A program made the position numbers and the translations under genes. A stretch of 64,000 nt of DNA from Bacteroidaceae bacterium (GTDB taxonomy: Bacteria; Bacteroidota; Bacteroidia; Bacteroidales; Bacteroidaceae): NCBI GenBank assembly GCA_017529865.1, contig JAFXNA010000018.1:41138-105137 (forward strand), given 5' to 3'. The first letter of the stretch is position 1. The number at the start of each line of letters is the position of its first letter. Below the pieces are notes generated by a model. It was not told the DNA's origin. It searched no databases and worked only from the letters and a program-made list of their open reading frames with translations. Shown here in pieces: positions 18,265-27,000 of the stretch.

Positions 18265-20052
18265 ATGAACAAAATAGAAAGTAGACTTTACGATTTACGC
18301 CGTTTAATGTCCAATCGAGGCATCAGCGCATTTATCACTCCAAGTACCGATCCGCATTGCGGTGAATATGTCCCTGAACGTTGGAAATCCCGTCGTTGGA
18401 TTTCTGGTTTCACAGGTAGTGCCGGCATCGCTGTAGTAACGACCGACAAGGCAGCCCTTTGGACCGATTCCCGCTATTTCATTCAAGCTACCGAGCAACT
18501 GGCAGGAACGAGCTATCAACTGATGAAAGAAAAGATTGAAGGTACCCCTACTGTGGCTGAATGGTTGGGTAGCGTACTGCATAAGGGCGATACCGTAGCT
18601 GTCGATGGATGGGTGAATACCGTAGCAGAGGTCAATACCCTGAAGGCCGACCTCGAACCTTACGGCCTACAACTGACAACCGACCTTGACCCCTACGACT
18701 CCATCTGGGCCGATCGTCCAGGGATTCCTGACAGCAAGGTATTCATCCATGGGGTGGAATATGCGGGTGAGACTGCTGCTCACAAACTGCAACGTATTCG
18801 TGAGAAGATAGGCAACCACGCCCTGCTCACCACCTTCCTCGAAGACATTGCTTGGACACTCAATCTCCGTGCCGACGACATTCTCTACACACCCTTCTTC
18901 GTGAGCTACCTCATCATCACCCCAACGACCGCCACCTTATATATAAATAAGGAGAAAGTGCCCTCAGAAGTGGAGGCATATCTCAAGAGTGAGGGAGTTG
19001 GCATTCGTCCTTACGAAGCCATCACCGATGACCTGCAAGCATGTGAGTTGCCAGTCGAAGTTCAACTCGACAAGACCAACTATGCCACTTACAAAGCAAT
19101 CCGCCAACCTATTGCAAAAGCATCACCCATCCCATATATGCTGATGTTCAAGAACCCAACGGAAATCAAGGGTTACCGCAATGCGATGGAGAAAGACGGT
19201 GTGGCAATGGTGAAGTGGATGAAATGGACATTAGAAAACGTACCTAAAGGGGGGCAGACCGAGTTATCGTTGGCTGCCAAATTGGAAGCATTCCGCCGCG
19301 AACAGCCACTCTGTATGGGCATCAGTTTCGAAAGCATCATGGGTTATGCCCATCATGGAGCCATCGTACATTACGACCCAACACCTGAAACCGACATCCC
19401 TGTCAAACCAGAAGGATTATTGCTCATCGACTCAGGCGGACAATACCTCGATGGCACCACCGACATCACTCGCACCCTACCATTAGGACCGCTCACCGAG
19501 GAGATGCGCCGCGATTACACTTTGGTGCTCAAAGGATGGATTGGTCTTGGCAGTGCTGTATTCCCCAAAGGCACCTGCGGCACCCAACTCGACACCCTCG
19601 CCCGAGTAGCCATGTGGCGCTATGGTATCAACTACCTGCACGGCACAGGGCATGGTGTAGGGCAGTTTGGTTCTGTTCATGAAAATATCGACCTCCATCA
19701 GTTCCGTATGCAGTGGCGACCCACACCGCTCCTTCCAGGAATGGTCATCACTGACGAACCTGGTATCTATATCGAAGGCAGTCACGGTGTACGCCACGAG
19801 AATACCATGCTGGTCGTCAAGGCATCCTTCGAGGGAGATTCCGAAGGTCAAGGCATCACGTTCGGCCCATATTACACCTTCGAACACCTCACCCTCTGTC
19901 CCGTCATCACCAGCCCTATCGTCAAGGAAATGCTGACGAAAGAAGAAGTCGAGTGGTTCAATCGCTATCAACAAACCGTATATGACCGACTCTCGCCACG
20001 ACTCGACAGCGAACACCAAACATGGTTGCATCAAGTCACCCAACCTATCTAA
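18265..20052 (+). CDS. Xaa-Pro aminopeptidase (M24B family, cytosolic long form)
   Basis: 595 residues. It removes an N-terminal residue preceding proline. Two creatinase-like N-terminal domains (WTDSRYFIQA near 70) precede the pita-bread catalytic domain. Metal ligands are visible: Asp in LLIDSGG, Asp in GTTDITRT, His in LHGTGHGVG, Glu in ITDEPGIY and Glu in RHENTML. No signal peptide is present, so it is cytoplasmic. Length fits the three-domain eukaryote-like form common in Bacteroidota. It diverges from mdh and starts the plus-strand half of the window. A perfect hairpin lies 10 bp after its stop. Confidence 0.95.
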   Translation: MNKIESRLYDLRRLMSNRGISAFITPSTDPHCGEYVPERWKSRRWISGFTGSAGIAVVTTDKAALWTDSRYFIQATEQLAGTSYQLMKEKIEGTPTVAEWLGSVLHKGDTVAVDGWVNTVAEVNTLKADLEPYGLQLTTDLDPYDSIWADRPGIPDSKVFIHGVEYAGETAAHKLQRIREKIGNHALLTTFLEDIAWTLNLRADDILYTPFFVSYLIITPTTATLYINKEKVPSEVEAYLKSEGVGIRPYEAITDDLQACELPVEVQLDKTNYATYKAIRQPIAKASPIPYMLMFKNPTEIKGYRNAMEKDGVAMVKWMKWTLENVPKGGQTELSLAAKLEAFRREQPLCMGISFESIMGYAHHGAIVHYDPTPETDIPVKPEGLLLIDSGGQYLDGTTDITRTLPLGPLTEEMRRDYTLVLKGWIGLGSAVFPKGTCGTQLDTLARVAMWRYGINYLHGTGHGVGQFGSVHENIDLHQFRMQWRPTPLLPGMVITDEPGIYIEGSHGVRHENTMLVVKASFEGDSEGQGITFGPYYTFEHLTLCPVITSPIVKEMLTKEEVEWFNRYQQTVYDRLSPRLDSEHQTWLHQVTQPI

Positions 20053-20061
20053 GAGAAAACC

Positions 20062-20082
20062 TATCTTTACTATGTAAAGATA
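20062..20082. terminator. Perfect 9-bp hairpin after the aminopeptidase gene
   Basis: TATCTTTAC, a TAT loop, then GTAAAGATA. It begins 10 bp after the stop. It lacks a following T-run, so it may be a weak terminator or an RNA 3'-end stabiliser. Confidence 0.45.
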
Positions 20083-20111
20083 CTATATCATAAGGTGATT
20101 GAGAATAAGTA

Positions 20112-20353
20112 TAGACCAACCCAAGGACAACACTAGACCAAGTCTAGACCAACTCTAGGGAACCGAGGGGTTACCTCTAGGATAACGAGGGGATACCAAA
20201 GGGGCACATAGGGGAAAACGAAGGGGTATAGAAGGGGTAATATTGTGAAGAGTATATATACTATCATAGAGGTGAAGGCTCGGTAAGCGCGAGGTAAATG
20301 CGAGGTGAAGGAGAGGTGAAGGAGAGGCGAAGGAGAGGCGAACGGAAGTAAAT
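20112..20353. repeat. Degenerate 11-bp-period repeat region before the DUF6266 gene
   Basis: This fills most of the 315-bp gap between two genes. Cutting from 20112 in steps of 11 gives 22 units that stay in phase: early units begin TAGACCA or TAGG, middle ones carry AGGGG, and the last four (20302-20345) are near-identical copies of GAGGTGAAGGA/GAGGCGAAGGA. A 12-bp palindrome AGTATATATACT lies at 20251-20262. The strand is purine-rich, so the end of the array also looks like a chain of Shine-Dalgarno-like motifs ahead of the ATG at 20368. No promoter consensus was found. Function is unknown. Confidence 0.75.
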
Positions 20354-20367
20354 AAAACAAAACAAAT

Positions 20368-20970
20368 ATGGCAAAGGAAAAAAGAGGTAATATAAGCGGC
20401 AAGGTAGGTGATGTAATCCACAGCAGTTGGAATGGGCGAGCGTATATACGTAAGAAGCCTAAATCTGTAGCGAATCCACGTACGGAGGCTCAGCAGAGTC
20501 ACCGAATGGCTTTTGCTGCGATTGCAGCACTTTCGAACACGATGAAAGAGGGGCATAAGATAGGTCTTCATACGTTGGCTCAAAAAGAAAAGCTCGACAC
20601 CTCCAGTATGTTCAAACATATCAATAAAAACTGCTATGGTCCTGACGGTATCGACTATGCTCATGTTATCATCAGTTCAGGTACGGTCACCCCTGCCAAT
20701 GTGACTAATGCTGAGGTCGATGCTCAGGGAGGCATTCATGTGACGTTCGATGGTCATGTCACCCATGCGAACAAAGACGATGAGTTCTATCTCTTTGTCT
20801 GCTGTCCCGATCAACGTGAGGGGCTATGTGCTGCCCCCGTAACACGCACTGTTGGAGAAGTCTGTGCCACAATTGAAGCCAATTGGACAGGTCATCCCCT
20901 GCATCTCTATGCCTTTATGAAAGGTAAGAATGGGCGTACATCGAATACAGAATATGTGGGACAGTTCTAA
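20368..20970 (+). CDS. DUF6266 family protein
   Basis: 200 residues. The N-terminus (GNISGKVGDVIHSSWNGRAYIRKKP, then NPRTEAQQSHR) is the signature of DUF6266, a Bacteroidota family without known function. A helical middle (residues about 45-90) leads to an Ig- or fibronectin-like C-terminal half. No signal peptide or membrane helix is seen. Relatives often occur as scattered singletons, and the fold hints at a link to phage or contractile particles, but nothing phage-like lies nearby. It is preceded by the phased repeat region, which is the notable feature of this locus. Confidence 0.8.
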   Translation: MAKEKRGNISGKVGDVIHSSWNGRAYIRKKPKSVANPRTEAQQSHRMAFAAIAALSNTMKEGHKIGLHTLAQKEKLDTSSMFKHINKNCYGPDGIDYAHVIISSGTVTPANVTNAEVDAQGGIHVTFDGHVTHANKDDEFYLFVCCPDQREGLCAAPVTRTVGEVCATIEANWTGHPLHLYAFMKGKNGRTSNTEYVGQF

Positions 20971-21092
20971 GGTGAAGCTTAACTTTTTGCACCTGTCATG
21001 TAGACATTGCATTTCAGGTGCATTTTTGCTATAGATTCACCTCCTGTTGAATATATCGTTCGATGCTCAACGTTCATAGTTCAATTATTTAC

Positions 21093-21100
21093 TATCTTTG
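21093..21100 (+). promoter_or_regulatory. -7 element (TATCTTTG) for the LRR gene
   Basis: TATCTTTG fits TAnnTTTG and lies 29 bp before the ATG at 21129. No TTTG is placed 19-21 bp upstream. Its position shows that the open frame further upstream (from 21063) is not translated. Confidence 0.6.
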
Positions 21101-21128
21101 TACTCAATCAAAACCTATCGAAATCCTG

Positions 21129-23411
21129 ATGACAATGAGACGGCTCCTTCACATACTATGTTTGATATGTCTGCCCCTCTCCATACAGGCAGAGGTGATT
21201 GGATACGGCACCTGCGGCAAGTATGGTGACAATGTGACTTGGGTGTTGGAGGATGACACACTTACCCTATCGGGTTCTGGAGCTATGCAGGACTATAATT
21301 CTTATCTGGGTTATAATGATGTTCCTTGGCATGATTTTCGAGAGAGGATTGCAGAGGTGCGGATTGCATACGGCATCACGAGTATCGCTGAAGGCATGTG
21401 TTATGGTTGTGAGAAGTTGCAGAAGATAGATATTCCGAACAGTGTGGTAGAGATTGGAAGGGCTGCTTTTATGTACTGTGTCGGCTTTACTGCTGTTGAG
21501 ATTCCGAACAGTGTGACAAAGATTGGTATGAGTGCATTCTGCCGCTGTACAAAATTGAAATCAGTGGTTATTCCGAGCTGTGTTGTCTCTATTGGTGGGA
21601 GTGCATTTGCCAGATGTAAAGAGCTGTCATCCATCCAGTTACCAAATGGTTTGACGGAAATCGGACCCAGCACTTTTACAGAGTGCGAGTGTCTAACCAC
21701 AATCACAATTCCTGAGGGGGTTACCAAGATTGGTGCATTAGCATTTCAAGACTGTACGCAACTGCTTTCTGTGGAGCTACCTAGCAGCGTGAAGGAGATT
21801 GGAATGAATGCATTCAAAGGCTGTACGAACGTGATGGATCTGTTCTGCTATGCTGTCTATCCTCCTGATAACGACGGGTATCTGTTCCGTGTTTATCATA
21901 CGGACCCGATCTATACGATACTGCATGTGCCGGCTCAGTCGGTCGACGATTATGCTGCAATAGATCCTTGGAATAAGTTCCAAGACATCCTTCCCATAGC
22001 CGATGTTGCCATTCAAGATCCGAACAGCAGCTCGAAGTTTTATTATTCCTGTAACGAGGAAACCAAGACGGCTTCTGTCACAAGCGGGCCCGCCAAGTAC
22101 ACTGACGACTGTGTCATTCCAAAGACCATTCGATATAACGGTGATGTGTATAAGGTGAGGGAAATCACGAAGTATGCATTTATGGGAAGCAAGACGCTCA
22201 AATCGGTCACGATGTCGGACAATATCACAGAGATGGGGAAGTATGCCTTTGCCGACTGCGTAAGCATGACTGACATCACATTCTCCAAATACCTGACAGA
22301 GATAGGCGACTATACGTTCTCGGGCTGTTCCAGTCTGGGTTCCGTCACCATACCCGATCGTGTGAAGACTATCGGTGAAGGGGCCTTTGCCGACTGTAAG
22401 AACCTGCAATCGGTTTACCTTCCTCACAACCTGACAACACTCAGCTGCTGGGCGTTCTCTGGATGCTCGGCATTGAAAACTATCCGTATCAATGGGACGA
22501 CATGTGTTATTGCAGAGAATGCTTTCGACGGATGCGTGAGTCTGGAACATATCTACCTGTCGACAGCCATCGTACCCGAAGCCGATGAGGATGCCTTTGC
22601 AAATGCCAACTACAATGCTACCCTGCATGTGCCGACAGAAGCCGTCGATGCCTACAAGACGACTGCTCCTTGGTGTTATTTCAAGCATATCGTGGCATTG
22701 AGCGAACAGGACGACAGTCCCTATCTGATGACGATTCAATATACGTTCAACAAGGAGACAATGACATCGACAGTCACCAAGGTCACGACACAGAATACCG
22801 ATAAAGCCGTCATACCAGCCACAACGGAATTCGAAGGAGAGACATACAGAGTCACAGTCATTGACATGAAAGCTTTTTTTGACAATCAGAACCTTGTGTC
22901 CATAGAGCTACCGGAAGGGATTACGGAAATCGGGATACAGGCCTTTCTGGAGTGCTCATCCCTTACATCTTTTATTGTGCCGAACAGTGTGAAAGAGATT
23001 AAGCAGTCGGCATTCGCAAGTTGCAGAGCGATGACCAAATGTGTTTTCGGAAGCGGAGTGTCAAACATTGAGTCCAGTGTATTCGTAAATGATTATGACA
23101 TAACCGACATCTATTGCCTTGCAGAAAAGGTACCATCCACCAATCGCGAAGCATTCTTTGAATATCTCTATCCACGAGCCACCGTACATGTCCCAGCTCA
23201 ATCGCTCGACGCCTACAAGACGACTGATCCTTGGAGCAACTTCAGCAATATCGTAGCGATAGCAGAAGGAGAGACGGATGGAATAGGCCCCCTCCGACTC
23301 CCCCTCAATGGGGAGAGGAGCGATGCAATCTTCAACTTGCAGGGTCAGCGCATCAAGACGCTGCAGAAGGGATTGAATATTGTGGATGGGAAGAAGGTGT
23401 GGGTTAGATAG
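21129..23411 (+). CDS. BspA-like leucine-rich repeat surface protein
   Basis: 760 residues from the ATG at 21129 (a second ATG at 21135 is equally possible); the longer frame is ruled out by the -7 element at 21093. Signal peptide ending SIQA. Three blocks of about 23-residue BspA/LRR_5 repeats (IPNSVTKIGMSAFCRCTKL type) alternate with spacer domains (residues about 60-240, 310-500 and 560-690). Such proteins are cell-surface adhesins. The last 25 residues carry the tail FNLQGQRIKTLQKGLN shared with three other secreted proteins here. Just before the tail the codons for GPLRLPLNGERS coincide with a copy of the GC-rich hairpin repeat, so the repeat seems to have been absorbed into the gene. 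Confidence 0.9.
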   Translation: MTMRRLLHILCLICLPLSIQAEVIGYGTCGKYGDNVTWVLEDDTLTLSGSGAMQDYNSYLGYNDVPWHDFRERIAEVRIAYGITSIAEGMCYGCEKLQKIDIPNSVVEIGRAAFMYCVGFTAVEIPNSVTKIGMSAFCRCTKLKSVVIPSCVVSIGGSAFARCKELSSIQLPNGLTEIGPSTFTECECLTTITIPEGVTKIGALAFQDCTQLLSVELPSSVKEIGMNAFKGCTNVMDLFCYAVYPPDNDGYLFRVYHTDPIYTILHVPAQSVDDYAAIDPWNKFQDILPIADVAIQDPNSSSKFYYSCNEETKTASVTSGPAKYTDDCVIPKTIRYNGDVYKVREITKYAFMGSKTLKSVTMSDNITEMGKYAFADCVSMTDITFSKYLTEIGDYTFSGCSSLGSVTIPDRVKTIGEGAFADCKNLQSVYLPHNLTTLSCWAFSGCSALKTIRINGTTCVIAENAFDGCVSLEHIYLSTAIVPEADEDAFANANYNATLHVPTEAVDAYKTTAPWCYFKHIVALSEQDDSPYLMTIQYTFNKETMTSTVTKVTTQNTDKAVIPATTEFEGETYRVTVIDMKAFFDNQNLVSIELPEGITEIGIQAFLECSSLTSFIVPNSVKEIKQSAFASCRAMTKCVFGSGVSNIESSVFVNDYDITDIYCLAEKVPSTNREAFFEYLYPRATVHVPAQSLDAYKTTDPWSNFSNIVAIAEGETDGIGPLRLPLNGERSDAIFNLQGQRIKTLQKGLNIVDGKKVWVR
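23286..23318. repeat. GC-rich hairpin repeat, copy inside the LRR gene
   Basis: A CCCCCTCCGACTCCCCCTCA block followed by TGGGGAG can fold CTCCCC against GGGGAG. It is the same family as the copy at 60836-60867 (opposite orientation) and related to those at 27143 and 31015. Here it is translated in frame. Confidence 0.6.
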
Positions 23412-23509
23412 CTTAATTGCTTAATATGTTAGTAGCTGAGTAGGTTAATTGTAAAGGTTATGGGTTATAGTTGATAGTGGTGATGGAAAGATGGTTTTTC
23501 AAGAAATTG

Positions 23510-23541
23510 TTTGGTGGGATGAAAGTTTTGATGTACCTTTG
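23510..23541 (+). promoter_or_regulatory. Full-consensus promoter without a downstream gene (TTTG-N20-TACCTTTG)
   Basis: TTTG at 23510-23513 and TACCTTTG at 23534-23541, spaced by 20 bp, give a perfect match. It starts about 100 bp after the LRR stop and points into a gene-free region, with expected transcription start near 23548. Confidence 0.8.
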
Positions 23542-23716
23542 CAGAAAAAATAACGACCGTAAATGCTGACATTGCTGACATGCTGACATCAAAAACATAA
23601 ACTATATTATAAAAATAAAAAAAGAAAAGAGTATCATATATAAAATTAAAAATATAAAGTTTATAAAAAACATGTCAGCAATGTCAGCAATGTCAGCAAC
23701 CTGCACTCCCGTCGTA

Positions 23717-23793
23717 TTCAGCGTAAATACGACCCGAATTTAGCGTGCAAACGACCCGAATTCAGGCTTCAAACCTAACGTAATCAGGATTGA
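23717..23793. repeat. 22-bp-period tandem repeat (ACGACCCGAA core)
   Basis: Two adjacent 22-bp units (23717-23738 and 23739-23760) share the TTYAGCGT start and ACGACCCGAA end. The next units are degenerate but keep the phase (TTCAGG at 23761, ATCAGG at 23783). Confidence 0.65.
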
Positions 23794-23844
23794 AAGAAAT
23801 GATTTGGGCGAAGTTTAACTGAGAGGGAATTTGAAGAGAGAATG

Positions 23845-23880
23845 ATGGAGCATTTTTCAAAAGAATTTGCTCCATTTTTT
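23845..23880 (+). terminator. Rho-independent terminator
   Basis: ATGGAGCA (23845-23852) pairs with TGCTCCAT (23868-23875), followed by a run of T to 23880. It is placed to end the transcript from the promoter at 23510. Confidence 0.75.
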
Positions 23881-23919
23881 ATAATTAATGGAAATTGAAG
23901 ATTGAAAAATGAAAAAAAC

Positions 23920-23949
23920 CGCTAACCGCTAACCGCTAACCGCTAAACT
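23920..23949. repeat. Heptamer tandem repeat (AACCGCT x4)
   Basis: Four head-to-tail copies of AACCGCT lie immediately before the -7 element of the GH127 gene, where the -33 region should be. Copy-number change here would alter promoter spacing. Confidence 0.6.
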
Positions 23950-23954
23950 TTTTG

Positions 23955-23962
23955 TATCTTTG
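23955..23962 (+). promoter_or_regulatory. -7 element (TATCTTTG) for the GH127 gene
   Basis: TATCTTTG fits the consensus and lies 46 bp before the ATG at 24008. The -33 zone is occupied by the AACCGCT repeat and has no TTTG. Confidence 0.55.
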
Positions 23963-24007
23963 CAGAGCCATAGTAAATGGCTAAATGACTAAATGGTAAA
24001 TAAAACT

Positions 24008-27000
24008 ATGAATTGGTATCAAAAACTACTGATGGCGGGAGTAACTTTTCGCTTACGGCTTACGGCTTACAGCTTACTGTTTACGGCTTGCAGCTTACAG
24101 CTTACAGCTCAGAGCGAACTCTATCCGCAGCATTTCGACCTGGAACAGGTGACACTAACCGACGGGCCGTTCCGAACGGCTTTGATTACGAACTCACAAA
24201 CCCTTTTGCAGTATGATGCCGACCGACTGATGACTCCGTTTGTGCGTGAGTCGGGTCTGGCAAAGACAACGGATAGACAGAGTAAGTATTACAACTGGGT
24301 GACCAAACACCCTACATTCCGCAACTGGGGTGATTCAGGATGGTCGCTCGAAGGTCATGTGGGCGGACATTATATCAGTGCGCTGGCATTGTCGTATGCT
24401 TCGCTACGCAATGACGATTCACAGCAGGCGTTGGTAAAACAGCTGAAAGAGCGCCTTGACTACTGCTTGGATATCATGAAAGACTGTCAGGATGCCTACG
24501 ACGGCAACACGGAGGGTATGGAAGGTTTCATTGGCGGACAGCCTATCACCCAGATATGGACGGCCATGTATGCAAACAACATCAGCCCTTACAAGCAGTA
24601 TGGCGGTTGGGTACCTTTCTATTGTCAGCATAAGGTGTTGGCAGGATTGAGGGATGCTTACATCTATGCTCATAGCGAGCAGGCGAAGGAGATGTTCCGC
24701 AAACTGTGTGACTGGAGCGTGAATGTGGTATCGAAACTCTCAACTACTGATATGCAGAACGTGCTGGGCAACGAGCACGGAGGCATGAACGAAACCATCG
24801 CTGATGCCTACAAGCTGTTTGGCGACAAGAAATACCTTACGGCTGCCAAGAAATATAGTCATACGGAGATGGTGAACGGTATGCAGTCGCTCAACACAAC
24901 GTTCCTGAACAACCGTCATGCCAATACTCAGGTACCTAAATACATCGGATTCGAGCGCATTGCACAACTCGATGCCACAGCTACCACCTACAAGACGGCA
25001 GCCAAGAACTTCTGGCAGGACGTAGTAAACAACCGAACGGTCTGCATCGGTGGTAACTCAGTGGACGAACACTTCCTGAATCAGAACAGCGGCGACCGCT
25101 ATGTGAGCAACCTGAATGGTCCCGAGACCTGTAACACAAACAATATGCTGAAACTGACAGAGGACTTGTTTGATGATACACACACGGCTCGCTATGCTGA
25201 CTTCTACGAGAATGCGATGTACAACCACATCCTCTCGACCCAAGACCCTCAGACAGGTGGATATGTCTATTTCACCACTCTCCGTCCACAAGGCTACAAA
25301 ATCTATTCGCAGGTGAACAAAGGTATGTGGTGCTGTGTGGGTACCGGTATGGAGAACCACAGTAAATATGGACATTTCGTCTATACCCACCACGATGCCA
25401 GCAAGACACTGTATGTCAACCTCTTCACAGCCAGCAAACTGCAACACGAGGTGTATGCGCTGACACAGACCACCAAATTCCCATACGAGGAAGGTACCAA
25501 ACTGACGATTGACAAAGCAGGCGAATATACCATTGCAATCCGTCACCCCTTCTGGGCAGGTATCGGCTATAGCATCAAGATAAATGGGCAGGAAGAGGAC
25601 ATCAGCGCCACCAAGGGAACAGCCAGTTACGTAAAGATTACACGTGCTTGGAAGAAAGGCGATGAGATTGAAGTCGCCCTCCCAATGGAACTCAGAATCG
25701 AACAATGTCCGTTGCTGAAAGAGTATATCGCCCTGAAGTATGGTCCGATCCTCTTAGCAGCCAAGACATCCGCTACCGATTTGAAGAACGAATATGCAGG
25801 CGAAGGACGTATGGATCATGCCCCAGGTAGTATGGCCAACTCGATGTCCATCGTATCGTCACCTTTGCTGATTTGCGAACGCAGCACCGTATTGGATCGC
25901 GTAGAGAAGACTGGCGACTTGAAATTCACATTCGATGTATCACGTAGCGATACCCAGACAGAATGGCGCACACTGACGCTAGAACCCTTCTTCTCGACCC
26001 ACCACTCACGCTATATGATTTACTGGTACCAGCAGACAGCCAAGCAGTTCGCAGAGAGTTCATTAGCCGCTGAAGAGGCCAAGAATCTGGCCTTCCTCGC
26101 TCGCACCATCGACTATGTGGGCACAGGAGAGCAACAAAGCGAAGTGGGACACGAGGCGAAGTACTCCGAGAGTTCGACTTATGGCAGCTATAACGGTGAA
26201 ATCTATCGTGATGTGCAGAAAGGCGGATATATACAGTATGTACTGTCGAACAAAGACCAGATTGACAGTGATTTGAGTGTGATGTGCCGATTCACTACTG
26301 CCGATAAGGACAGAGTGGCAGCTATTTATATCGATGGCACAAAGATTGCTGACTATAAAGTACCTGAGTCGTTCCCAACAGCAACGAACGGGTTCTTCAA
26401 CTATGAGTTCCCGATTCCAGACAAGCTGCTGAAGAATGCTGACGGCACAGTGAAGACGCAACTGACCTTCAAGATAGTTGCAAGCGGCAACACACCAGTT
26501 CCGGGACTTTACTACCTGCGACTGCTGAAGGAATACAGCAAGCAATATGCCACCAACTACTCGTTTGTGGCAGACGAGTGGGCAAAGACGGGCGATGGAG
26601 GTCGAGTAGCTCAGAGTAATATCTCTGTGAATAAGGCTGCTAATTCCATCACCGTGAAAGCTTCAGGCAACAACAACATATGTCTGAGTTTCGGTACCGA
26701 GAAGTACACCATCAACACCAATGATAAGTACTTCATGATTCGTGCATCGAACGTGAGCACGTCAGACGGGTCAGCCTACCTATGGTGGTTCAACGGCACC
26801 AATCACGGTTCGAGCGTGAAACCCACAAAGGTACAGACGCTCACTGGAGGTGACGTGATGCTATACTGGGACATCACATCGAGTGGTCTCGACGACAAAT
26901 GTCAAGGACAGTCGTATACATTCAGTCAGGGCAACACCATCTTTGGACTGACATCGACGACTGGTACTTCGGTCATCAAATACATCGGATTCAATTCGGC

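Larger units (their letters stand above)
23548..23882 (+). ncRNA. Candidate non-coding transcription unit with inverted repeat arrays
   Basis: Bounded by the promoter at 23510-23541 and a terminator at 23845-23880. Three copies of TGCTGACAT (23564, 23573, 23581) face three copies of its complement ATGTCAGCA (23672, 23681, 23690) across about 80 bp of A+T. The RNA could form a stem of roughly 26 pairs. A second hairpin GTCGTATT/AATACGAC (23711-23733) and a 22-bp-period repeat follow. The only frame of note is 23 codons (23672-23743, begins MSAMSAMSA), created by the 9-bp repeat itself. It could be a small RNA or a miniature mobile element; neither is proved. Confidence 0.5.

Noticed and set aside
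20133..20664. Overlapping minus-strand frames of 89 and 169 codons rich in Pro, Leu, Phe and Ser.
   Set aside because: They are produced by the purine-rich phased repeat and the DUF6266 gene read backwards; no start signal or motif.
21777..22739. 320-codon minus-strand frame inside the LRR gene.
   Set aside because: The plus-strand frame has regular LRR repeats; the opposite frame only mirrors the repeat structure.
23672..23743. 23-codon frame beginning MSAMSAMSA in the ncRNA candidate.
   Set aside because: It arises from the 9-bp repeat, has no clear ribosome site and is very short; kept only as a note in the ncRNA entry.
23548..23882. A complete insertion sequence or MITE call for the inverted-array region.
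   Set aside because: No transposase and no target-site duplication were recognised, so a mobile origin is only one possibility.
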